From Pycnopodia helianthoides (Eukaryota > Echinodermata > Asteroidea > Forcipulatida > Asteriidae), in contig CM063248.1 of the NCBI GenBank assembly GCA_032158295.1, positions 20,919,273 to 20,983,272 on the forward strand: a stretch of DNA of 64,000 nucleotides, in the 5' to 3' direction. The stretch's first letter is position 1. Every line of letters starts with the position of its first letter. The notes below the pieces were generated by a model. That model searched no databases. It had not been told where the DNA came from and saw only the letters and a list, made by a program, of their open reading frames with translations. Below, in pieces: positions 24,442 through 37,805 of the stretch. Made by a program: the position numbers and the translations under genes.

Positions 24442-24605
24442 TAAACTGTGTTTAAACCATTATAGTGGAAGGTTTTTACGTTTCTCATTTCTTAACCAAT
24501 TTATACAATAGGCTTCAACACAAGTCTCTCTCTAAATGGCAGCCTCACCTCTTTCAATAAACTAGAAAAGACGGTAAATGTATGAAAGGGTAATCAATGA
24601 CTTAC

Positions 24606-24677
24606 CTTCAAACATCTGAGCATATTGTGGAAAGCCAGCAGCTCTCAGCCATTGACATGTTTCTGCAGCTTCAATTT
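24606..24677 (-). CDS. DLC1/STARD13: DLC-family RhoGAP, first common exon, SAM domain N-terminus
   Basis: A 72-nt exon (acceptor TTCTGTACAG, donor TTTGAAG followed by GTAAG) encodes (E/K)IEAAETCQWLRAAGFPQYAQ then MFE. This is a near match to the family signature IEAKEACDWLRAAGFPQYAQ. It enters in phase 1, so the first residue depends on the upstream exon used: G gives Glu and A gives Lys. All four candidate first exons upstream end in phase 1 and could splice here. An inserted MITE ends about 165 bp downstream of its donor. Confidence 0.95.
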
Positions 24678-25639
24678 CTGTACAGAAGAGAAAAAAAGAA
24701 GAAGAAAAATGAGTTTAATTCATGACAAGTTCAATAGGCAATGTGAACAACAGTTTCTATTTCTTTACAAAAAGTAAAAAACGCAACGATCTACATTTTT
24801 TTTAATGAGTAGTATAACATAACATATACTTGAAGGAGAATTCTTTTTGATTTTTAATTTCCTAATTCCACACATTCATGGTACATTTTTTGGTAGATCA
24901 TTAAATTTAAGGATTAACACATTATTACTCTCAGCAGACCTTCACCTCTGCTTCTCTGTGGCCTATTTTTTCCTGAAGAACACTTAAACAACTTGCCCTG
25001 AAGACACATTCCATCATGAACAGTGAACGGAGACAAAGTTATCAATTTTTACAAATCAGGAAACGCCTTATAACTTTAAGGTAGACGAACTCTCTCTGTA
25101 AAAAAAAAAATCGTCCCAGGCCTGCAGAGAAGAAATTCAACCCCCATGATGATCTCACACATCTCCAAGGCAGAGAGCCTGGGAAGAATGCTTTTAACAA
25201 TTCCAATGTTCGAGGTAACTAACTCCCCTCTATCTGGCTGTGTCATGCGGCGGTGATAGAATAAAGCCACAGCATTGCTGCCTCATATTTCCATGAGGTA
25301 TCTATGATGTTATTATTCCTTCTTATTAGATAGTTGGTTGAAGCCAGCTGTGTATAGTCGGCACTTAATGATCAGTGTTGTTCAAAGGCTTTGTGTTTAC
25401 TCAGCAGGCCAGCAGGACCCATCAAGTCAGTCAGAACATCAACTAGTCAGAAACCACTGTAATAACAGTAACCTTTTCGTTGTAATCATTTATCAAAATC
25501 ACTGGTCAAATTACGAAAGTTCGAAGTCCATGTAATGTACTTCATCTTCAAGAAACTTCAGTTATCAGGAACTATTGTTGAATATTAAATTTATCTTTTA
25601 AATACACATCACCATTTCTATAATAGAAAACAAAGGTAT

Positions 25640-25925
25640 TATACAGGATTGGTAAGGATAAAAAACATCATTGTTTAATTTCAGTCTGAAAGCTTACTGA
25701 TTGTGAAGTACAAACTAGAACAATTTTTTCTGTGAAATATTACCCTCTGAAATGAAGTCATTTTCAAAAATACTGTATCTGAAAACCTAAAATGCGCAAT
25801 CAGCTGATTGTGCAAGGTTTTCCACTACTTTCTCCTGACTCACACAATGGATTAAGCCCAAGTTTTCACAGGTCTGTTATTTCATGCAGATGATTGATCA
25901 CGAAAAGCGTGAAGACTGTCTGTGA
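25640..25925. repeat. Decayed relative of the 6.2 kb TTAA MITE
   Basis: Shares the order of internal blocks with the 6,232-6,623 element: CAGGATTGGTAAG at the left, then TTTTCCACTACTTTCTCCTGAC and TTTTCACAGGTCTGTTATTT-like segments that match the corresponding blocks near 6,475-6,540. The right TIR is not visible. Assigned by eye, so boundaries are approximate. Confidence 0.5.
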
Positions 25926-26661
25926 CTATTTTGTCCACTCTCCCAATCCTTTAATAAGTGAACTTAAAAGTAATTGAAATGAAACTGGAAAAGTTTGTTT
26001 CTTTCAGATTGAAATTGGCCTTTAACCCTCTTGCTGTCTGACCATTCAATACCATTCAAGTGGTTTTGAATGATAGATAAACTATGCCAGCCTGAAATAT
26101 GATACCATGAGGGAATGCATGTAACAGTTAGTTCTGTGCACAGGTTGTGCCACCGTACACAACCTTGGCAGTCGAATGGTTTCAAATGGGTTGGTCAACT
26201 CACTGGAAAATGTTTGCAAGAGTCACTGACAGTAGGAGGGTTAATCTTTGTTAAAGGAAGTGTATGTTTTAACCATTTATTTTTTTGTTCCAAGTTGATT
26301 TATAGTATGATGTTTAGGGCTACCATGGGGGTCATTGCCAGGTCACAGTCAGAACCTTTATTACATTTGGGTAAAAGGCTCACTGGGGGAAAGCACTTGA
26401 CTGCAAAACCAAACAACTGAATCAATTACACTGGTTTTTTTTACACTTGATATTTGATAAACTCCTGTCTAAGTGTTCCTATTCTCTGAATCAGTGCGTG
26501 GTAAAGAACTGCTTAGTCTCAGTTCTATCTATGATAAATCATTGCATTCATGTTTTATTGCTGAAGTTCAAGGGCTACAACGACACAAAAGTAAACCAGA
26601 TCCAAAAGGTGCGAGTCTGAGCATGAGAAACTCTTTAATTTGGGGATTTTCTTTTTCTTTT

Positions 26662-26699
26662 ATAGTCTACAGACAGTCTCATAGTCTACAGACAGTCTC
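26662..26699. repeat. Perfect 19-bp tandem duplication
   Basis: ATAGTCTACAGACAGTCTC occurs twice back to back without mismatch, followed by a partial third start (TTAGTCT). Recent replication slippage is likely. Confidence 0.9.
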
Positions 26700-29600
26700 T
26701 TAGTCTTTCACACAAGACAATTTTCCTGGAAAATTCCAGTGAAAATGTGACTGACCTTCTCAAATGTGAGTTTGTGACCCTGGCAAACTCTCAAGAAAAT
26801 GTAGTAGGGCCTATACAGAGCCTAAATTTTTCCCAGGAAAAATGCATCACATGTGAAAGAAACATGGGGTGGCAGTGAGGTTAAAATTCCACAGAAATTT
26901 CCTGGGGATTCATTTCCTGGGCATTGACCTGATAGTGTGAAGAAGGCTTATGAAGGGAACAAGAATTGATGTAGAAAAGATATCCGTGTACTTTTTCCCC
27001 AAATCAATGCGTTTCTTTTTCATACTCATAAATGGTAGTTACATTTTATTGTAACTTTAACCACCTCAAACCTTTAAAAATTAAACTTTCTGTTTTGGTT
27101 CATTCTGTTGGGCTTGAGACTGCTACAACCCAAATCAGAGTCCTAACAGTTGCTCGCTGGCCAGATGCCAGTTAAAACACATGAGAACCAGTCAAAATTC
27201 CCTCCAAGTGGTCCGGCTGGCTAGTTTAATGTTGAAATGCATCCCTACTTCATTTTCAAGTATTGACTCATGAAAAAGCTGACGGACTATATAGATGACA
27301 AGTTAACTAGTCCTGCTGGTCAGTCACTACATAAAAAGTTAAGAGCAAACCCTGCATACATTATGGAGTTGGCTTTTGTTTGAGCAAGGATGGATCCTAG
27401 TAAACCACTCGTGATCCTCTTCGATCAAATACCATACTTAGCAACTAACAGCTAATCTTTAAATTGATCAGTTATATGCTAAATGTACTGTTTCATACAA
27501 CATACTTTAGTCAAGGGAAAACGGCTTATATTCCTACAAGACACTATGGTGCTAAATGAATATTTGACATACATACTGTAAACAATAGCTGTTTTAAACT
27601 CCATCATTCAGTACACTCAAAATAGATAACCAGTCTGTCGAACTTGTTGAAAGTAATCCGCCAACTTTGATTTTGACTAAGTTCCAAGTAAACTATATGA
27701 ACCAGGGCACCAAGACAAGAACCTTGCTGAATCATTCCCACAAAAGAAACTCATCATGAAATGCGTAGATGGTCAATTGGCCCCAAGCCAGATCCCTACA
27801 TTATTAATGGCATTGGGTCGTTCACCGCATGCCACCACAATTGATTGGCTCATTCAAACATGCGGGAACAGATATATCATTAGCGGAGCTTAGCGATTTA
27901 TTTACTTTTTGTTTATTGATTTCCGTTTCAGTTCACTTCTGAAAGAGTGTACAAACACAAGAAATTAGTGAACAATGAGCTAGGGTGAAAAACCGCCGAA
28001 AGAAAAAGTGACGGAAGGTCCTTTGATGAAACACTATTGAATTCTTTTATTTTCAATCCTTCAGAGTGTATGAAAAACTTATGAAGATCTTCACAAGGCC
28101 TCCGTTAAAAAAAAAAGCCAATGAATAAAACATAATATAAAAAATGCAGGGGAAAATTTTATTACCAGTCATTTGCGGCATGAACTTGAATGAAACTTTA
28201 GTACATCCCGTAAAAAAATATACAAAACATACGAGTAGAAGAATTACAAAGACCACCTCACAATGGAATGCCAATCTATAGTCTGGTAAACAACATCATA
28301 TAGATCGACTAAACCATAATTTAAAACCTGTTTAAAAGCTTCCCATTAGAAAAGTACAGTTAAACACGACAGTAATGCAACCATGGTTTGATAAGATTGA
28401 CGACTAAAGAAGCAGTAAAAAGTTTTCGAAACAAGAACATAGGAAAACCATTGTATTGGCTCCTCTATTAATTCAAAAATGACAAATGGAAATCACCTCC
28501 ACAGCCGTTTCTACTCAAAAGATAAACTCTGATTGAAGTAGGAATACCTGAACACTTCTTCACCAAAATCTATTATTAATCATTATGCCTTTTTGTTAAT
28601 TTATGGGCATGTCCTTTTAAAGAAAAAGAAAAGCAAATGTATGAATTACCACATCGTATCTGGCGCAACAGCAGGCTCTCCCGTCTTTTCCACTCATATT
28701 CCTTCATGTCCTCGCAGCTTTTCGATCCCAACATATGGAGCAGCAGTGATCCTTTCCCAAATATTGACAACTACATGTATTTGTTCACCCAACACCCAGT
28801 GCCACTGAGAGTACAACTACCATGCACTGAGGATGTGAAACCCACACTGCAGGTACCAATTTACTAATTGACCTGTTGGCTCCCTCTGCAGAGTGCGTGG
28901 TTTTGGGTCATGACCGTGAATCCTGCACGTTATTTCACCACAGCATACATGTATAACACTGTACCGCCAACACAAAAAAAAACTGTGCAGAAGATCCGGA
29001 AGTTTACAACACCAATAATGACAGGTAATAACTGTTACACCATACAGCACCTCAGTGGGAGTTGTGCGTCCACTGTGTGGAGCAACTGAGGGCCAAGACA
29101 TATCCAAGCATTTTATCTGGTCTTTATCATGCTAATGACCAAGGGGACAATACCTGGGCAGTGCCAAAGTAATGCCCAAAGAATGCGGGCGCATAAAGTA
29201 CATAGAGGGCTAAAATGAAAGGAGCCAGGCTAGCGTGAAACCGGGTTCAAGTACAGAAAATGTGTGGAGGCCGCCAGTTATCACAATTTCCAACAAACAC
29301 AAATACTATATATTACCGGAAAACCACAACAGAATAGATTTAAAAGGTGGGACACCTCAACCTCTGCGATTTGCATCAGTTACCTTGGTATGTACACGTA
29401 CTTCATATAAAAAAATAGCAGCTTCATCAAATGTTTGAGGAAAACAATCCATGTCCTTTTGTATTATTACTATTTTAAAATAAACCAATAAATAAACTAA
29501 CATTACATGTGTTTAAATGCAACCTCAAAGTGAAATAAGCCTTAGCAAGAAGTCATGGTTTTGTTGCAACATTATTTGATTGATAGTTTCAGAGAAACTG

Positions 29601-31387
29601 TGTTTGGAACTTTTCCTCAACAAAATGTTTATTGTCAATGGTTTAACCAGAAGAAATTAACCTTTGGCACAGCAAACACATTACAAAAAGGCCACAAACT
29701 TCACAGGAAGTTGTTTACAAAATGACAGGCATACTTGTAGGCACACAAACTGCTCAATTTGTTATCAATTCAACACAAACATCCATAAAATGGCCATAAA
29801 CACTGAAGTGGCTGTAATCTACATGTAGTTATGCCCTTGTGTTACACTGACCTCCTACAACTTACAAGGTCTTTTCGCACATTACAATTTCATTTTCTCT
29901 ATAAAATTGAGCAATCCAAGATAACATGGCTTATATTTATGACGGCAATGCACAGATGTCAGGCACATTGTTTGTGTGGAGGAGAGTTTGTGGTGTGTGT
30001 AAAGTTTACTTGGGACATTGAAGGCTGACTTTTTATAACATAAATATGAAATGGTAATCATTCAAAGTATCAACCAAAGGATCCGTGTTTCAAAACTGTG
30101 TCCCAGACAAGTGAACCCTAAAAGGTATGCTTAGTCCACATTAAATCTACACTCTATCAATCGATCATGTGGTTCCGCATGCAAGTTTGATATAAAGAAT
30201 GTCATTGGGACTAATGCTGTACTTCACACATGACACAACAACCAACAGAAAACATGTGACTTTGTGAGCCCCGAATAATACATTTGGACTGTTACTTGAC
30301 TTAGCTGGACTTAAGAGTAATTGATCGACTCAGGCTCCATGCAAAGTTTCATCATTTAAAAGTTCATTTGAATCCCTTCTAGTATTCTAGGTGTCACTCA
30401 CAACTTATTAGTGCTGAAAATGTTCACTAAGCAGCATAATTTGACATACAGATGGAACAACTCCATGTTGTTTCGTTTTGTCTTTCAACGAAGGTGTTAG
30501 AAACTGACAAAAAACATTCGGATGGATTTTCAAGATCTTGGGGAAAGTGTGGTAAACCTCAAAATGTTGGTGGATGAACTAAAGCTCTGACAAATAGGAT
30601 TGTGACAAAATAGGACATCCTGCCACTGATGTTCAACCATCAAAACAAAACTAAAATCCTTGATCATGAGGAGACAGCTTTGACGCATTGCCTGAAAGAC
30701 CACAAGCCTTCATCACTGAGCTAGATGTAAAGCTTCTTGATGAATGATAATGGTTCAACCCTAAATGTCCCCCTCAATCAAAGTCCAAAGTTAAGGTTGC
30801 CTTTACTGGGCAAAAGCCAGCTTTAAAGAGACACAACAACAACACACCTTTTTCCCCGGTCACTGACCAGCCCTACTAAAATAGCTCTGGGGGGAGCGTC
30901 ACTGCAAACTGGGCATATCTTTCAACTCTCCCATTTTTACCTGGAGAAATAAACCCAAAACTGTAAATAATGTGATTAAATCTATTCCCATTTTGTGGGA
31001 AATTTCAGGGTGAGAGGAAGGTCAGGCTTTTCAGTGAGTGCCAGTCTAAAACGTAATCCCTTCCTCGCTGTTGGTCTTGCATGAAATGCATAACAAAACA
31101 CAAACTAACCTTGTGTTAACTCGATCCAAACTAGTTGGGTTTCATATTTTCACAAAAAAACTCCACATACATTAAAATTGTAGCAACGTTCTCATGCACA
31201 AATATTTCACACTGTCTGTACAAACATCAGTGGGAAAATGTATCCAAAATTTAATGCAATTCACACAAATTGGCAGGTTAACTGAGTTGATGAATTTTAA
31301 ACAAGAAAAATCTCTCTTTAAAACGTGTTACTACGGATAGACTGCAACATGTATCTTATGAAATAAAGGAACACGAAAAAGAGTAAA

Positions 31388-31480
31388 AGGCCTGATGCTT
31401 TGACCCTAACAGAGTCTTTCTCAAAGGCTAAATGACAACAGAATATACATAGACAAGTATACTTGAGTAACAGAAGTAGA
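31388..31480. mobile_element. Half copy of the palindromic GGCCTGACG element
   Basis: GGCCTGATGCTTTGACCC, AGAGTCTTTCTC and AAGGCTAAATGACAACAGAA match the left arm of the element at 49,979-50,150. The right arm is absent, so it is truncated or decayed. Confidence 0.7.
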
Positions 31481-32440
31481 AAAAGGAGAACACTTGAAGA
31501 ATCTCACACATCTACAAACATTTCAAATTTCTACCAAAGCCCTGACTAGATTTTAACTATGAAGTACCAACCATCTATCTTAAGAATCTTAATGCATCAA
31601 TGAGGTCTTTCTGATAACAAAATAAACCCTTGTTTCATCTCATTCACACTTTTACAAAAAATATATATTTCAAGACATTTTCTTCATAACGTAAATGTTA
31701 AGTTCTTCCTGCTGAATTCTGCCTTTGAGTGTGTGATGATAAACAGTTCTTGTGACTGCAGTGCCTCATTAGTGTTTTTCTAAAGCCCTAAGAAAACCCA
31801 CAAGCACAAGCGAGACCGCCGACACTACAAAGAATCCTACTGCTTTAAAACGTCATACCTCTAATGATTTTAATAGCAGTGATTGTGTACTCTGTGAAGT
31901 GTGTCTTGCATCAGGGATTTTCAAAAAAAGCTCCCCTTTTCTACCTCTCGGTTGGTAAAAGATGAAGAATAGACCATGGATAATTGAAGAATTAATGCTC
32001 CAAGAGACTGACCTGCATGGCTTGGGGTCGACAAAAGGTACCCATCAAAGTTAAAGCTTTTCGCTGGAAGAAGTCTAAGTCCCAGTGCGTCATGACAAGA
32101 TAAAGTGAGAGTGATGTTTTGCTAAGGAATAGCTGCGTCAGAAACTGATGAAATATTGCCCTCACATCACTGGGCCCATATCACCAGTTATTTGTGTAAG
32201 CTGGTCCCTATTCAAAATAATGACCTTCCATGCACTGAGCTTTATCAAGCTTGAGCTATGCCAATCTACCCACTACTTGTGTATTAATGTTTAATTAAAC
32301 TCTGTGAAGACACCTATATTGTATTTAAGTATTTAAAGTAACAAGTAATTAATGAGGGAAGTTACATGAATAATTTTACACTTCTGAATGAATCTAGAAT
32401 TTTAGTTTGGGGAATGGACAGTTGTATAAAGCCATTACGG

Positions 32441-32530
32441 CAAGAAAAGAAAAGAAAAAAAGAGCTTTTATTAAGAAAGAAGTATAAAAAAAATTAAAAA
32501 AAAAAAAAAAAAGAAAGGAAAGAAAGAAAT
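32441..32530. repeat. A-rich low-complexity tract
   Basis: About 90 bp of A with scattered G (AAGAAAAGAAAAG, a run of about 17 A, GAAAGGAAAGAAAG). Could be a decayed retrotransposon tail; no source element is visible. Confidence 0.8.
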
Positions 32531-35500
32531 TTGAGAAAATGATTGCACTATAATAAGCTGGTCAATCAACTTCATTGAAACTTTTTGCCATATTTTGAAT
32601 TTATAGGTTAAAGGGTCAAATATCTACATAAACTCCTACGGAAATCTATAATGAACAGTAGAAACACCCCCACTTATCATAAGGTCAGAGTTTTTAAATG
32701 TTTTTTGAGTTATCTATTCGTCCTTATACATTTTTAATAAAAAATCGTTTATCCTCAAGAGGTCAACAGGGTACACAAGTTCATAACCCATGGGTGCCCT
32801 TCGTTTATTTTACTTTGCAATAAATAACCACCGAGCCAAATGACCCACATCTACACCATCTAGACTAGCCCACAGCAACTCTCTTGAGTGAGTTGTCATT
32901 CTCGTCTTGTCCGACTGCTGGAGCAATAAAGACAGGACAGAACCCTGCTCCCTGAAAGCTAAATACACAAGATATTTTACGCTAGGAGATTACTCAAAAA
33001 GTCATCAGGAGCTGCTGAAAGGGTTGTCACTCTGGACAATATGGACCTTGGGTTTTGAATAGCTATACAGCCATATTATCTGTAATAGTTGTAGTTTGAC
33101 AGTAATGATATGGTGGCTAACTGGGAAATGATGAAAGGACTATTAATTAATCTATCCTTCATAACTTCTGTCCTGCAACTTCTACTTTAGGAGTTGGACA
33201 CAAAAGCCAGAAGATTATGTACGTTTATGAGGGAACATAGGAGAAAGGTACCAAAGGGTGTGTGAAGCATTATAGAGAGAGGAGCGATTGCCAAACTGTG
33301 GCAAGTTCAATATTTTGAAGAGTGGCATGGGAATCCATTGTCCCAATATGTATCCTCCTCTCAATGCAACTTAGTCAGGCCTGGATTACCTACTTGGAGA
33401 GTGTGAGATGTTGGGGTGGAAATAATGGGAGCGGAGGAACAAAAGGTGTTGCTGCTAAAAATTCAAAAGAAAACTTAACTCAGTCGTGCAGATCTAATTC
33501 AACCTCAGCAAAATGCGGTGGCTCCCTGCTCTGAGCTCGACCTCCAGAAGATAAAGTTTTGCAGACTGAGTGATGGTATCCACTTACTTAATTGACGAAG
33601 AAATTGTATACTATTTATGTGAAAAATAGATCAGGATACCACAGTGGTTTACCACTCTCTGCCCACATCACGGTGCCTAAATGGTCATATAGTCATTGGA
33701 GCTTGCGATGAATGGTGTTGATGGTTTCAACTGTCGTTTTATGGTTGTGATGATATTTGTTAATGTGGGTAGCATTGCTGATGAGTGATCTCATCTTATT
33801 TAGCATCTTAGGTCACTGTAACCAATGTAACTGGCTGCCAATGTCAAGTGAGGTCAAACTGGACACCAAACCAGGAGAGTTTTAATGGGAGAATGTGGTT
33901 TATTTTCTGTGTGTAAGGACAACTGAACTAAAAACCCAATCCTAAAAAAGTGCTCTATTTAGTCTAACTTTATTTAATTAGTTTGCCATAATAACAAAAA
34001 AGACAAATGAAAAATAGCATAGCAAGGTCGGTAGGCCCTTATGTCAAGCTTCGCTGATGCCAAACAGTCCCTATGGTCAGAAAGAGCATCACTGAAAGAA
34101 ACAGAGAAGCATTCAACCCCCAAAAGCATCATCGGCCAACAGAGGGCAGCATTACATGAGTCCATAGCCAACAATCCAGAAGCTTCATTTTATGGAAATA
34201 AGATACAATAGCCGAGCAGGCTGTCCTGGATGAGGCACTGAGTACTTGATATTGAGTAGATCTAGGCTTGCAAATAAAATATTCATGTGACACACAGGAA
34301 AAATCAAACGGTTGATTAGTCCACACGCTTCTCCCTCCTCCTCAATCTTCTCACAAGGACATTTCAACATTGATAATTCATGACAACAACCGTGTATCGG
34401 AACAAGGAACAAATATGCATAGACTGCACACCAATAATTAAAATTTAAAAAGAAAATATGTAAAAAATTGCTCCAGGGTACATTCAAGTACTCATATGAC
34501 CTACATAATGTGCAAAAGTGAAATCTAAAACTGTAGTGTCCGACATGTTGTGAGCGTGTGGAATTTTGCAGGAGACTAAGACTAAGAGAGTGTATGTGAG
34601 TGAGAGAGCATGATAATTAAAGACAGGCAATGTCAGACTGACCAAATATGCCTGGAGCTTTCAAGCAAGATATATTACATATCATCATCTTGGATGCCAC
34701 ACTCAATTATACCATTTTAATCAGAATTATTTCAAAGAGTATCCCCCGAGCCACAAAAACCCCCAGATATATTTGGTATTATTTAAAACATATATGGACA
34801 TTCTTCCCAATATGTACACCAACTGAGCACAAAATAAGTACAGTACTGGATCATGGAGTACACAGGTCCAAAAAGACAGGAGAGTAATGGGTGTCCTATA
34901 TACAACTTTCCCTTTTGTCAACCCTGCCCTGCGGACAGGTACAAGAGGTCAGTCTCTCTGAGCTTGTGAAAGCTCCACTGGGTACTGGTGATTGCTGTGT
35001 CTGATGGCTAACAGGTGGGGAGAAGTCTTCAAACAGGGCTTAACTGGGCATTGCCATGCAACAGAAATAATAGCCTCCCTGTAGAATTGAAAGCATGCCT
35101 TCTGTGGTTGTAAATATTGAGCATACATGTACATGTACAATGAGGCACAGGGTAATTGTACAAAGCTCTTCTGTTCTGAAAAATAAACACAGAACAAACT
35201 GTGTAGGTTGTACTTGCACAATGTTTTTAAAGTAAAATTGCGGATGCCCAGTTTAAATAACAATACGAACCATTTTGTTTTACATTGCCCTCCACTTTTT
35301 ACTTTAAATACCAAGGTTAAACACATGACAGTTATTGAAACAAGGGTTGCACAACTGGGTCAACAGAAATCATTCATCTTGTTTATGTCACTGGTATCCC
35401 TCTACTATTACAAGAACCAAAACAACATATTTACCAGAATTGGTCACCTGAGGTTTGGTAAGTTGGTCGTTGCGTTTCACATGACTGTTCACTGCTACTA

Positions 35501-37798
35501 CGACCCATATCCTTATATTGATTGACCTAATTCTGTCCTGAATAGGGTCAACCAGAAGTCACACCATATCACCTCATTCCAGGGATTCATTGGATTCACT
35601 TGCTTGGAAATAATCACTTCAGATTTATTTTTCATGATAAGCCAACTCAGGAAATGGGCCTTTTACTTGACTCAATAATAAATGCCTACCTTGATTTTGT
35701 ACTATGCCTAATTATTCGGCCTACCCCATTTTGAAAATTCACTGCATTTATCAAAACCTTAAACCAAACTTTTTGGGGAACATAATCACACACAGTAGTA
35801 AAGTGTCTCCATGGGGCCCCTACTCTTATGTGACTTGTATTGTAAAGGATTAACAAAGAATTGCATAATGAAACTAACAAAGCATAGTCTTATTCACTGC
35901 AAAGCACCACTAAACTCCATTAGGTCTTAGCTCTCACACATTTATGGCCACTCCAAATACCCCTCTTCCTCGAAAGCCAACAAATGAAAACATTTTTTTT
36001 CTGCACAAACAAGATTATCAATTTAATACCCATATAAACCCTCCTTCTACTATAAGATTACCTAGGGGCTATTTGAATTACCACACTGTGGTCCAAAATT
36101 CTCAACCGCCAGACTTCATAGAAAAGCCCCCGATGTTCTTCAGTAACTAATGGCCAAGAAAAGTACTTTGCGCTTTTCCCTCCATGATCTAACCCAAAAG
36201 CCAACTAATAATGGCATGCAGATCCCATTACCAGTCAAGATGGACTATACCTGGGAGGGTTTGGGTGACTCACACATGTTGTGAAGACTAGACCATCAGC
36301 CTTCAGGGCCAGCATTACCTGTAATTCCAACCACGTCCCTTTTCACCCAGAATATGATTTTATATCACTACCTAATTTCCACCATAATGGGTTGCCTTGG
36401 TAACAAAGTATGAAGTTTCCAGGCCGACGGCAAATGCACTTCTCATATTCACATTTCGAGCTTCCTTTTCAAGTTTTTTTTCTTTCTCTGATCGGTTAAA
36501 CACACAGGGCAAGGAGCAATCAATTGCTTACAAGAATCAATAGATGTTGGGTCAGGGGTCGAGTGGCTGGAAACAATTTCTTTTCCTCGGAATTTGCTAT
36601 TATGATAAAACATCAACCAGGTAAGAGTAATTGGAACTAGAGATTTAAAGGATAAGCCTTTTTTTCGGAAATTGATACAGAGCTGGTCAGATCAAAACAT
36701 GTTGACTCCAAAGGGGAATGACCATGACTAGAAGAAAACTACCACCATATGCAATATAACACTGATCCATTGTTACAATAATCTTGTAAAGGTACGACTA
36801 CGAAGACCCATACAACTTCCATCCTGATACAATTTAACACTGTACGTACAATGAGCTATTTACCAAAACCGTTTTCCAAACAAGCTCGATGCCATATGTA
36901 AAAATAAACAACTGCAAGGATTCTGAATCTGCACTTCTCATTTACTCAATTAAAAAAAAAATTACCCACAATTTCAACCTTGGGTTTATCAGACAGAGGT
37001 TATTCCAAAGTTCTGAATAACAACTAGATGGGGAAGGCAAATCATACTGAGTGCATTGCACAGAACATGAAGAGCTAAAAAAATCACTGAGGACAAACAA
37101 CATCTGCAAATACATTTTGTCAGGCCATGATATTGGAAGTGAAAGGCTGCTGGACTAATGGGCTGTCAAAGTACTGGACTGCTGTAAAGAACTTGAAGCA
37201 CTTGAAAACTGCTTACAACTGGCTCATGTGTAAACTAGATTTGGGAACAATGAGCCAATTCAAATATAACCGCCTACCACAACATTCTGACAACTCAAGT
37301 TAATGGGAATAAACTGCAAAAGTCGTATCTTTTATCCAGATGCAAAGGAACTTGATGAGATTTGGTTTGTTTGTATGTTCATTCAAAACAAGATACTGAC
37401 ACATACACTATGAATACATTGTGTGTAAGTTTTCATCAACACCAATGGGAATTCACATTTTTGAGTGACAAATGTAGACATTCACCTGCATATAAAATCA
37501 CCAAAGTCCTATAACACTTTGAACGAAATACATGCACACAAGCTACATGATGTGAGTACAGAAAATTGCTTTTTGTAGAAACAGAGTTTAGCACAAACCA
37601 TCTCCATGTCAACAAAAGAAATATGCCATACAAATACAAATTCAATGACCTGGAAATTGTATTCAAACTAAAAGTGGTAAATGTATGAGGAAAAAACGCG
37701 GTGTGATCTATTTTTGTTTAACTCTGAAGGTTGCGGAATCCAAACCAAAAATTGGCACCGAAACCTTGAAACTAGAGAATTTTTGCACGTCAACTTAC

Positions 37799-37805
37799 CT
37801 GCCAT
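37799..37805 (-). CDS. DLC1/STARD13: Candidate alternative first coding exon, start codon plus Ala (MA-E)
   Basis: Only seven coding bases, ATGGCAG, are followed by a consensus donor GTAAGT. The start has A at -3 and G at +4 (AAAAATGG), and an in-frame TGA lies seven codons upstream, so the coding part can begin here. The exon ends in phase 1 and would give MAEIEAAETC, the shortest isoform, with the SAM domain almost at the N-terminus. Vertebrate DLC1 also has a short isoform in which a brief unique leader precedes IEAKEAC. The 5' UTR would extend to higher coordinates; I cannot place its start. No transcript evidence is available here. Confidence 0.6.

Larger units (their letters stand above)
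15820..24605 (-). other. Intron between first common exon and middle SAM exon
   Basis: About 8.8 kb. Contains two Harbinger-like MITEs, a telomere-motif palindrome and a SINE tail fragment, listed separately. Much of 16.3-18.8 and 19.1-23.8 kb is plain AT-rich sequence in which I see no gene. Confidence 0.85.
24678..37798 (-). other. Long intron upstream of the SAM exon (to the MA first exon)
   Basis: About 13 kb. Holds a decayed relative of the 6.2 kb MITE (25.64-25.93 kb), a perfect 19-bp tandem duplication, a half copy of the palindromic GGCCTGACG-type element and an A-rich tract at 32.44-32.53 kb. Open frames are short and unsupported. Confidence 0.75.

Noticed and set aside
34949..35326. 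125-codon minus-strand frame
   Set aside because: Contains a CATGTACATGTAC microsatellite translated as YMYMYAQ and no domain; chance open frame.
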